A DNA stretch of 64,000 nucleotides, taken from contig BSBM01000372.1 of assembly GCA_027924585.1 (NCBI GenBank), positions 37,460,501 through 37,524,500 on the forward strand. Direction: 5' to 3'. Made by a program: the position numbers and the translations under genes. The notes beneath the pieces are model-generated. The model was not told where the DNA came from. It made no database searches and saw only the letters and a list, made by a program, of their open reading frames with translations. Below are positions 55,893 through 64,000 of this stretch, piece by piece (positions within the stretch are counted from its first letter, which is position 1; each line of letters starts with the position of its first letter). Origin of the DNA: Larix kaempferi. Its lineage: Eukaryota > Streptophyta > Pinopsida > Pinales > Pinaceae.

Positions 55893-57280
55893 CTACTCAT
55901 CTGGATCCTCAGGATCCTCGGGCTCCTCCTCCGGCTCCTCCTCCGACTCCACCTCCGCCGGCCCAGCCGGGTCAGGACGACCCCGAACTCGCCGCTCTGC
56001 TGGCCCTGCTGGATCATCCCTCAAACGTATCCTCCCCTGAGCCGGCCCTGCCGGAGCATCTCCTCCACCACCCCCGTGCCTCGCCGCAAGCACCGCTGTC
56101 CTCAACAGGAGCGACTGCCACTCAGGTGGCGCACCAAGACATCCCTGCAAAACATCCCGATCCAGATCCCTCCAACCATCCTCAGGGAACCTAGCTAGGA
56201 TCCGGGCAAAGGTACGTCGGACACCATCTATGGCGTCACCATCAGGGCCAACCCCTCGCCCACGAGCTGCATATCCTCCACCACGCGGAGGACGTACAGG
56301 TACAGGGGGACGAACGACCACCATCGCCCGCCCCTGCCGAGCCACATAGTCAGGTGGTGGCACTGGACCCACATCTGCACAAAGCAAGTAAACCATTAGA
56401 TACTATATAACAAAATCATCATAAACCAAACAACATATGATACAACATCAAATAAAACACAAAACATACCGTCCAAGCCCCAGGCCTGTCCTGGGGCACG
56501 AGGCATCTCTGCGTCACCTCTGTAATCCATACCGGCGTAGGGATAGTCCTCGATCACCAGAGGCATCTGCTCCCACTGCTGATAAAAGTCCTCTGTGAAG
56601 TAGCCACGGATACCACCGCCAGCACGGGGCATCATCTGCCCCCACCTCACCATACGAGGCTCGCTCGGAAGACCAGCACGAACGGGTACATGTGGCCGCA
56701 AGGTCGGCACCCGCTCGAAGAAAAAACAGCATAAAAAAGAGGCGTAACAAAACTCGCCTCCCTCTCTCACGGCCTTGTCCAGATCTCTCCGGACACCGGC
56801 CAAGAACATCTGCGCCCAGGCGTAATACGTACCCCGTAGAACGGAATCCACCATCATCGTCTGCCCCCCAGACATACGATGTGGTGCAGCAGCACCCAAA
56901 ATCCTCAGAACACAGGCACCAACAGCCCGCATATCCCACTCACGTAGGAACTTCAGACTAATAGAGCTGTTTACCAAAACAGCGTCATCCACACAGAAGG
57001 TCTGTAAGAGGTCCTCCATATCCACACCCGGAGGCAACCTCGGAGAAATATCACCCACCTCACCCAAGCGAGGCAAACCGGTCAAAAAATATACATCAGT
57101 GAGAGTAATCTCTAACCTCTCACCACCGATAATGAAGGCACCCTCTGCCGGCACCCACCACAGCACGAGCTTGTTCAGGAGTCTCCTCACTGAACGGATA
57201 GGAGGAATCTGAGTGAACTTTAAGAGTCCGCTCATGGCTAGGGTTTGTCTCACCCCTCCATCAGTTTCAATCCTCAACAT
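55893..57280 (-). CDS. E3 antisense plant-mobile-domain-like gene, coding exons
   Basis: Opposite strand to E3. Coding exon 2 runs from ATG 57280 to 56470, intron 2 is 56469-56375 (95 nt; donor GACG/GTATGT, acceptor TTTGTGCAG), coding exon 3 is 56374-55893 (TAG 55893-55895). The join keeps frame and gives 430 residues. Near the N-terminus, an aromatic-rich stretch LVLWWVPAEGAF followed by GERLEITLTDVYFLTGLP matches the signature of the plant mobile domain (PF10536-type; compare the TL-DV-LL-GLP motif). Later come GTYYAWAQMFLAG, FCYASFLCCFFFERV and IEDYPYAGMDY, all shared with E2. Exon 3 is Arg/Gly/Pro-rich with an acidic tail (EEEPEEEPEDPEDPDE). PMD proteins of the MAIN/MAIL type act in transcription and transposon silencing; whether this relative does so is unknown. 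Confidence 0.75.
56375..56469 (-). other. Intron 2 of the E3 antisense gene
   Basis: 95 nt, GTATGT...TTTGTGCAG, T-rich, phase 1 (after the first base of an Asp codon). E2 has the acceptor at the same codon (D-K-G-P-V against D-V-G-P-V). Confidence 0.7.
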
Positions 57281-57316
57281 GATCTCGGCATCAATCTCTC
57301 TCTCCCGCCACACGGA

Positions 57317-57330
57317 CTGAGCCCCAGCAT

Positions 57331-57361
<31 letters not shown>

Positions 57362-57725
57362 TCCCATCGCGGCTTTTACACAAAAAGTCGCGATGCCCAT
57401 CGCGGCTTTTCCACAAAAAGCCGCGATGACCATCGCGGGATCCATGCAAAAAACCCGCGATGAACATCGCGAGTTTTGACCATACAGTCGCGATGAACAT
57501 CGCGACTGTCACCCATGAACACGCGATGAACATCGCGGGTTCCGACCTCACAGTCGCGATGAACATCGCGACTGTGAGCCTGAAACCCGCGCGGTTCATC
57601 GCGGGTTCAGCCCCGAAACCCGCGCGGTTCCACGTTGGAGAGTCAACGTGGAGTTTCGCGGCCTTCGGGGGGCCCACCGCCAAACAAAAAGACATAATTG
57701 ACAAGGTTAAGGCGAATAGAGTTAC
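57317..57725 (-). other. Intron 1 of the E3 antisense gene
   Basis: 409 nt predicted: donor TTGCAG/GTAACT, acceptor GGGGCTCAG after a 20-nt T-run on the minus strand. It contains the second 33-bp array. E2 intron 1 (about 23516-23776) likewise holds CG-rich palindromic DNA. The acceptor is followed in both by WRERE. Confidence 0.6.
57362..57632 (+). repeat. 33-bp CG-rich minisatellite, 3' array
   Basis: Units such as CGCGATGAACATCGCGACTG then TGAGCCTGAAACC, period 33, about eight units. Many contain the palindrome CGCGATG-AA-CATCGCG. Same unit and orientation as the array at 46165-46535. Confidence 0.9.
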
Positions 57726-57815
57726 CTGCAACTCGCTAAATCGAAAACCAACGGTGAAATCTCCCGGAAATCAAGAAAAAGCTCTGACAGCTCTATCAAC
57801 CTCGCACGTAACAAT
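57726..57815 (-). other. Probable non-coding exon 1 of the E3 antisense gene
   Basis: From about 30 nt after the TATA box to the donor at 57726. No ATG inside; the first ATG in the spliced RNA is at 57280, 37 nt into exon 2. Confidence 0.5.
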
Positions 57816-57839
57816 GACAAGTCATATTGGGCCCCACGT

Positions 57840-57849
57840 CCTATTTATA
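57840..57849 (-). promoter_or_regulatory. TATA box of E3 antisense gene
   Basis: Minus strand TATAAATAGG. E2 has TATAAATAG at the equivalent place. Confidence 0.6.
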
Positions 57850-57984
57850 GAAATTCCACAAATTTCAAACAACCATTGCGGTGTCATACGACGTCCATTT
57901 CTCAAACCGTTGGTACCGTTGGGATCAGCACAGCGGGAACTTCATAGAGGTTCCTTCCGTTTCCCGTTTTCACGGGGTCCATTT

Positions 57985-58570
57985 TTTGACCATGTTTTAA
58001 CCTCTCTCATGGCCTCGGTTTGCGTGCCACATCGGCCGTTCTCCGTTTTAGACGTGCCTTATATAGCCGGGTCCAGTTTTCCGCGCTCGTGATGATGCTT
58101 GATATCATTTCTCGCTCTCACCTTTAGATTTTACGAGCATTTTTTCCACGCCCCCTCGTCGCCTCGGTTTGCGTGCCCCATCGGCCGTGCTCCGTTTTCG
58201 ATGTGTCTTATATGGCCAGATTCAGTTTTCCGCGCTCGTAATGATGCTTGAGATCATTTCTCACTCTCACCTTTAGATTTTTCGGGCATTTTTTCCACGC
58301 CCCCTCGTCGCCTCGGTTTGCGTGCCCCATCGGCCGTGCTCCTTTTCCGACGTGCCTTATATGGCCGGATTCAGTTTTCCGTGCTCGTGACGACGCTCGA
58401 GATCATTTCTCGCTCTCAAATCCAAATTTTTCGGGCATTTTTCCTTGTGACCCCCTCGTCACCTCGGTTTGCGCGCCACATCGACCGTTCTCCGTCTTCA
58501 ACAATCCTTAGGTCACCGGATCCAGTTTTCCGCACCGATGACGATGCTTGAGACCTTTTCTCGCCCTCAT
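57985..58570 (+). repeat. 150-bp tandem repeat, about four units
   Basis: CCTCGGTTTGCGTGCC starts near 58013, 58162, 58311 and 58462 (the last CCTCGGTTTGCGCGCC), so the period is 149-151 bp. Two other shared blocks are CGGCCGTGCTCCGTTTT and CAGTTTTCCGCGCTCGTGA. On the minus strand three units carry TATATAAGG or CATATAAGG. Confidence 0.9.
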
Positions 58571-58579
58571 CAATCCATT

Positions 58580-58900
58580 TTTTGCTCGGTATAAGTTTAT
58601 CCCTTTTTCGGGCCGAGCCACCCCTTTTACGAAAAAGGCACTTAGGGAGTTTCTGTTAAGCTCTTTTCTGACTCCTAAAACAATGAAAAGATCGCCGAGC
58701 AATATTGCTTCCTTTCCTGCTCGATAAACGTATCTGAAAGGGCGTCTACCTGGTATAAGTTTACCCCTTTTCCGGACCTTGTAGACTAATTACGAAAAAG
58801 GTATACTCTAGTCACATCGGCTAGAAGAGTTCTCCATACGCATCATTTTAGACTTTTTCGGGCCTGGGAGACTAAAACTTACGAAAAAGAAATACCAATA
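58580..58900 (+). repeat. Degenerate repeats with complementary halves
   Basis: TATAAGTTTAYCCCTTTTYCGG with a following TTACGAAAAAGG-like segment near 58588, 58755 and (partly) 58848. The halves are complementary, so each can fold. Confidence 0.55.
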
Positions 58901-60173
58901 GAGTCCACTTACCGTTTTCAGACTCTCTAAACATGAAAGCAAACATGAGCACGCACCGTCCTGGGCTCACAGAATCCACAGGACCGTACCATTTCAGAGC
59001 ACACTTTTATCCCTTCTTGGAGCTCATTCAAACTACGAAGAAGGAATCAATGGTGCCTCTTGGCGCTACAACACATCATATCTACTCACATAGCAGCTTC
59101 CCCATTTTGGTCGCCTTTGTTCAGAGTATTCTGCAGTATGTCACCCTGAAACTCCCTCGACAGCTACCATAAGCTTCACCCCCCCCCAGAGTCAGTACAT
59201 ACCCTTCAAGTCCCTAAAAGATGATCCCCACACCTACGAGTCAGTTCCCTACGCTGCTAGGTCACCCATGTCATCATGCTCTGAACAAAGGAAGTTTGAG
59301 TCTACCCATTTTTTGACCCAGTTATTTCCCATCCCCACAAGTATGTCAGTCCTACCAGCAGTACTCCATCACTTCAGTTATACACCTCGTGCTCCTATCA
59401 AGGAAACATCATTGCCTTGTTAGTTGCTGGTCTCCCTCTGTCGACGACAACCACATTGATTCCAGAGGATAGACCTAGAGGTCCCTGTGTCTTGGACTCA
59501 TCACCATTTATGATGAGTGCCTACGAATCATTTCGAGAGGAATCCTCAGTGCCTCTCCGAATGGTTGTTTCTCACATGCTCGACTTCAGCACCTTGATCG
59601 CATCGTTGAGACTCGCACAGGGTATTGGTCCGTTCAGTTATTAGTCGAAGACCCCGGATACCACCTGACTCCTCCCCATTTGAGAGTCTACCTATGGATA
59701 CAACCAGTTACATTTTTTCTATAGATATCCGGGTTGCGTATGGCGACAATATCCCAGATGGCTCACAGTCATCAAGTACATACAAATGTTGGACACCTTC
59801 AGTTTCAGCAGTTCAACAGTTATTCCAGTGTATCAGTTATTGAGATCAGCCATGATCATGAGTATATCCCACCATAATGTCCCCACTGGACCATTATGAT
59901 GTACCAGTATATTCCTTTACGTATTAGATCCCCCTTCTTGGGACTAATTGTTTTGTATATGTCTTGATACGAGCATGGGAATGCCCGCCTCGTCCTTTAT
60001 CAGAGATTATACCTCATTCATATTGAGGCCATGTAATATTTTTTGTTTTTGCAGCTTCCAAGGGCCGTGGCTCCAGTCTCCAACCGGTCTCTTCTCTCCC
60101 CTAAACCCCAGAAAAAAGGACAAAAGAACTATGATGTCTATCGGCCATACGATGAGCTCCTGCCCTCACACAT
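58901..60173 (+). other. E3 3' untranslated region
   Basis: About 1.3 kb without recognised domains on either strand, up to the polypurine tract. Confidence 0.55.
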
Positions 60174-60183
60174 CAGGGGGCAA
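60174..60183 (+). other. E3 polypurine tract
   Basis: CAGGGGGCAA two bases before the 3' LTR. Confidence 0.75.
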
Positions 60184-60185
60184 TC

Positions 60186-60911
60186 TGTTAACACCTAAAA
60201 AGTGCTCACTAGCTCATTCCCTTACTCACATGACCCATTTGTCCACTTTTCCACCATCTGAGCCTCTGAAACCAACAAAAGGTCACCAAAAGACCTTAGT
60301 ACACCCCTTTTTCCATTAAAAAAGATTATTTTTCCAAGAAAATCATAAAAAACCCTCAAAAAGGGTCCAAATTCCCAAAAATATTAAAAAGGGAATTAAA
60401 ATATTATTTTTATTCAAAAAAGGAAAAAGGAGGGAAAAGTACCTAAACCATGTTGGTCAATACCATTTGGTTTCCACAAAACCACAAATGGTATCTCCCA
60501 CCACCAAAACCTATAAAAAGGTGGTAGGGGCTCCTCATTTCACATCCTTCCATTATCTCATCCTTATGCTGCTGAAATCTCCCCTGAGCACTTTTAGCCA
60601 TTGAAGCAACCTTGGAGAAGGAGACCTCTTGGAGTTTGGAGCTACTCATCTTGGGAGTTGCTCAACATCAACCTTCACCATTGAAGGTAATATCGCAAGC
60701 ACTTGCTTGCCCCCCATTTTTTAATACAAAAAATTATTTCTTATGTTTCTTGTTCTTGATTTTGAAATGTTTAAATTATTCGCTTAGATTCTTGCTTAGA
60801 TCCATGAATAGTATTGTTTATTTAGTTTATTGTTTTTATTTCTATTGAAACTGCTGCTACTAGTTAGCAGGTGCCCATAGCACTAAGCCTGGTTGCAAAA
60901 CCGGGCCAACA
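60186..60911 (+). repeat. E3 3' LTR
   Basis: 726 bp. Differences seen from the 5' LTR: G for T beside the TATA box (near 60521) and G for T near 60826. That is about 99.7% identity and implies recent insertion. Confidence 0.95.
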
Positions 60912-60916
60912 GGTGG

Positions 60917-61879
60917 GTCGTCTTGAGATGGGGTGTCAACAGGCGGGTGTTGAATGTCGACCTGATCATCTACTGTATCTGTAGCTTCTTCACCAAGTTC
61001 TAAGTCAAGCCGAGAATCCACATCCAAGAGATAGAGCTTTTGTTGAACACATCTATGTCCCCGAGTGAATTTCTCATCATAATTATAGCAAATCCCTTTT
61101 TCTCGGCGTGCCTGCATTTCTATTTCAGACAAATGCTTGATAGGATTTGGTTGAGGAGCAGGCGTGATGGGAGGTCATTGGGAACCCATATTTCTGAAGG
61201 GAACAAAGGTGGGTTTGGAGCACTGTTGAGCTGCGATCTTGTTTCCGGCCAGCTTAGCCAACCCTAGGACTTACATCATTGTGTTGGGACAAAACATTTT
61301 GACCCTTGAGCGGATTTCATCCTTGAGACCACTGATAAAACAAATCTTGTAGAATTCATCAGACAATCCTTCTGTGTGATTGGCCAATTTCTCAAATTCT
61401 ATCTGATACTCTCTCACTGTGCCAATTTGGTGAAGTTTAGTGAGTGCTCCTGTGAAATCATCAAAAGAACTAGGACCAAATCGTGGCAAAATGAGTTGGC
61501 AAAAATCTGTCCAGTTTGGCTCGAGATGAGCTTTAATGTACCAACGGTACCATTGAAGGGCTTCCTATTCCAAATGAAAGGATGCAAGTGGAACTTTTTG
61601 GGCATCAGAAGTATTATGCAGACTGAAATATTGTTCTGATCGATATATCCATCCAGTCGAATCAGTACCATTGAAGCGAGGAAAATCAAGCTTCAACCCA
61701 CGGAAATTGCTGGAAGAAGAGAACCCGATGGCTGCAAAAGATTCTGGCTGTCTGGTATTGTTCATGGCTGAATGCTGAAGATGGAGGATGAGAAATTTTT
61801 CATCCATATCTTGGATTTTGGTTTGGATGGCTGCAAGTGCTTCCTCCATGGTGTGTGCTCCTGCATGGGTGACAACCAT
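60917..61879 (-). pseudogene. Chromovirus Gag and zinc knuckle
   Basis: Likely start ATG 61879. Coiled-coil-like N-terminus (AIQTKIQDMDEKF), Gag core with LDFPRFNGTD, WIYRSEQYFSLH, EALQWYRW and EFEKLANHTEGL, then a CCHC knuckle near 61090 (CYNYDEKFTRGHRC; second Cys replaced by Tyr). One frame with stops near 61567 and 61271. E3 inserted just after this part, before the protease. Confidence 0.85.
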
Positions 61880-62322
61880 AACCAGGTTTTTTTTTTTTTT
61901 TGGTGGAATGGGTAGAAAAACACAAACAGAAGCTGATTTAGTAAAGGGAAATTTGGATTGGGGAAACAATATGATGGGTAATTGGGGTTTGACTAGATTT
62001 TGGACACTGTCGAAAGGACAAGAAAGCAAAAAGGGGGATTTTAGAAGCGGGGTGATAGAATGAGAAAATTTGGCAGAGAGAGACAAAGAAGCAGAATTCA
62101 GAAAGGAACTCTGTGGTAAAATTTGAAGGTGATTGGGTGAAATCCGAGGAACTTATGGCAAACCCTAAAATAGACAAATGTGGGATTTCAGGCTTTGTGA
62201 AGGGGAATTGGGGATAAGGTCCTTAGGAATCAAAGATGCAGAATGGGATGACAGGGGTACCCCAAAAATTTCAAGGGAAACAGAGTGAAAACAAGGGAGA
62301 TATGGAGAAAAAATTTCCTCTT

Positions 62323-62354
<32 letters not shown>

Positions 62355-62887
62355 CCAGAAATGGATCGGCAACAACGGCGCGGAAGGGATTGAAAACGGC
62401 TGGATGTGAAACGACGACTGGATCTGGAACGACTGTCATAATAGATCTGAAATGACTGGATCTGGAGCGGAAGTGATCGACAACAATTCAACTGAAAATA
62501 GATATGGACCCCAGGTTTGTGCGGCTTCCTATCGGTTCAGGTGTTTCACTTGGCCACCAATGGTGTTTGACGGCTTGCGTATTGGGGAAGTAGCCCTCAC
62601 TCCACGGCTCAGGTTAAACTGATAATCGCTTTGCCACAAACGACAACTCTTGGTTTACCTCACGGGTGGGAACTAGTCAATCAGGTAGGGGTCGTTTCCC
62701 TTTTCGCTGGCCGGTCCTCTCAATGGGCCAGCTACTTTGGGGTTCCTGTGGTACTCCTCACAATGAGTTTTAGGGCTTATGCCCAAGTACTTCCCACAGT
62801 TAAGCGGATAGGGATTATTCCCAAATCCGAAGCTACAACAGATGCGAAATTTTTTTTTGGCAGAAATTCCACCCAATGAGCCCAAGA
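61880..62887 (-). other. Chromovirus leader
   Basis: 5' leader between primer site and gag. Contains two long T-runs on plus, 61888-61901 and about 62326-62354, and degenerate GACTGGATCTGGA repeats at 62399-62470. No gene seen. Confidence 0.6.
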
Positions 62888-62905
62888 AAGTGCTCTGATA
62901 CTAGA
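62888..62905 (-). other. Chromovirus primer binding site
   Basis: Minus strand TAGTATCAGAGCAC two bases after the LTR; one change from the initiator-Met site TGGTATCAGAGC. Confidence 0.8.
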
Positions 62906-63292
62906 TGTGATGCACCTGCAACAATTAATTAATAAGAATATGCGAAACAACAGAAATGATAGAACTCAGAATCACTTTTATATTGATCACAGGCCACTTC
63001 GAGGGGGCAACCTCCTATGAGCAAGCTCAATACAAATAACTTCACAGTGCCTTCAATGACTTCAACACACACTTATATACTAAGTATATGCCCAATACTA
63101 TGAGTCAAAACCATGGGACATATAATACTACGGGACGACTTACAAAGCATATGCGTCCAATACTATGGGTCAATACTATGGGCTAATATAAACTACAGAT
63201 CAACAAATACTACAGGATGACTTACAAAGGATATGCGTCCAACAACAATATACTAACATAGTAAAGAGAAGGGTTGACATAAGTTCCTAACA
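62906..63292 (-). repeat. Chromovirus 5' LTR
   Basis: 387 bp, near-copy of 43262-43646; ends at CTAACA (63292), followed by the GAAAC duplication. Confidence 0.9.
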
Positions 63293-63297
63293 GAAAC

Positions 63298-63468
63298 ATA
63301 CAATTTACTACTGAAAGGTGTAAATTTTGGTGAATATTATGATAAAAAAAATATTTTATGTAAATATAGGCGATATTAGAGACTAAAAATGACCAAATAA
63401 TGAATTTATTTTTTGAAAAAAATCCCCAAAAATAGCCATTTGGCTAAATTTCGCCCTTAAAAATTTCT
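63298..63468. repeat. Dispersed repeat C, second copy, right part
   Basis: Continues the match to 11156-11328 (ATACAATTTACTACTGAAA, GCGATATTAGAGACTAAAAA). Confidence 0.8.
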
Positions 63469-64000
63469 CTGTTTGGGGGATAGCCATTTTTGCTAAAATT
63501 TCCAAGATTTTGAAAAAGTTACAAAAGTTAAAAGTAGTCAAACCCAAAATTTTATAGAGGTTGACTGGTGCATCATATTGGAGATATGAAAGTTGCTGAG
63601 TGATCCTTGTCATATGGAATAACTTCTCCCGATAGAATTTTTTTTCTAATTCTCTCTATATTTACTTCTACAAGTGGCTGAAGTTGGTTGTCAAGGCTAA
63701 TTGCACCCATGGAAAAGTGCATAATTGGGAGGAATTGACACTTATAGAAGAGTGTAAATTCCATATCCGAAATCATAATAGAGTAGGAGGATAGGTGTTG
63801 GAAATATTATCCATGAGGGTATAATGTTGCACAATCGGAATTTGAATGAGGAACTCCAATGTCCCAGGGATCAGAATAGAAAAGTGTCTGTAACCTTGTT
63901 TTGGCCAAAAAATTGTCAATAAAGGCAATTTCCAAAAATGCATAAATGAAACAAAGGAGAAGAGGACCTAAGAACCTTGTGAATGATTCCATGAGAGTAA
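63469..64000. other. Unassigned DNA to the window edge
   Basis: Short frames only; nothing recognised. Confidence 0.5.

Larger units (their letters stand above)
45212..60916 (+). mobile_element. E3: young full-length Tat-like element with antisense PMD gene
   Basis: LTRs 45217-45942 and 60186-60911, 726 bp each, with only about two differences seen. Target duplication GGTGG at 45212-45216 and 60912-60916. Element length 15,695 bp. Order: LTR, primer site, leader with 33-bp repeats, gag-protease, one TAG, RT-RNase H-integrase, extra RNase H, 55-bp repeats, antisense PMD gene with its promoter, 150-bp repeats, polypurine tract, LTR. Domain order plus an archaeal-type RNase H and an extra antisense gene place it in the Tat lineage; the extra RNase H lies after integrase rather than before it as in Ogre/Retand. 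Confidence 0.93.
43262..63292 (-). mobile_element. Chromovirus-type Ty3/gypsy element, deleted and split by E3
   Basis: LTRs at 43262-43646 and 62906-63292, flanked by GAAAC at 43257-43261 and 63293-63297. On minus: 5' LTR (right), primer site, leader, gag, zinc knuckle, [E3 insertion], protease, and fused remnants of RNase H and integrase, then a polypurine tract. Without E3 it is about 4.3 kb, short because RT is missing. Family call from the CCHC context (DEKF.RGHRC), protease (SSTHNF) and RNase H motifs. Confidence 0.9.

Noticed and set aside
62165-62491. Frame with poly-Lys
   Set aside because: Created by a T-run in the chromovirus leader.

Overview
The window is gene-poor nuclear DNA of a land plant, almost certainly a seed plant with a large genome. 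It is built from nested, mostly decayed LTR retrotransposons (LTR-RTs), one LINE copy, solo LTRs, foldbacks and minisatellites. I recognise no ordinary host gene, tRNA or rRNA. The species cannot be fixed from the sequence. The Ty3/gypsy families (Athila-like, Tat-like, chromovirus) and the tRNA-type primer sites are plant-specific, and some Tat features hint weakly at a lineage outside the well-studied angiosperms.

Layout. 1-8927: minus-strand Athila-like element E1 with one 5' LTR in view; its 3' end lies left of the window or is unrecognisable. 8928-19103: old intergenic repeats, a 5'-truncated LINE (13956-15770, 17-bp target duplication), a foldback (15928-16457) and a hairpin (17640-17717). 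19104-36359: minus-strand Tat-like element E2, decayed, with a solo LTR inside its 3' LTR, a chromovirus fragment inside its gag, and a duplicated 840-bp flank. 37199-43261: unassigned DNA with several tandem repeats and an isolated LTR end with a Met-tRNA primer site. 43262-63292: a minus-strand chromovirus (GAAAC target duplication) that is itself split by E3. 45217-60911: E3, a 15,695-bp plus-strand Tat-like element with near-identical 726-bp LTRs and a GGTGG target duplication; it is young and nearly intact.

The most interesting content is shared by the two Tat elements E2 and E3. Each carries, between gag-pol and the 3' LTR and on the opposite strand, an extra gene for a plant-mobile-domain (PMD)-like protein. 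In both, this antisense gene has a TATAAATAG box, a first intron holding CG-rich palindromic repeats, a second short intron at the same codon position, and a conserved three-exon layout. In E3 the two coding exons join into an uninterrupted 430-codon frame. Both elements also carry a second (archaeal-type) RNase H downstream of integrase with all four catalytic acidic residues at identical positions, while the classical RNase H has lost its first catalytic Asp. E3 further has two extra CCHC zinc knuckles between protease and RT, one of them apparently copied from Gag, and a single in-frame TAG in the protease as the only visible lesion of gag-pol.

Inferred working: the sense RNA from the LTR promoter encodes Gag-PR-RT-RNH-INT and aRNH for retrotransposition, while a separate internal promoter would drive a spliced antisense mRNA for the PMD protein. 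Because the genomic RNA is sense, the antisense introns are invisible to splicing and survive each replication cycle.
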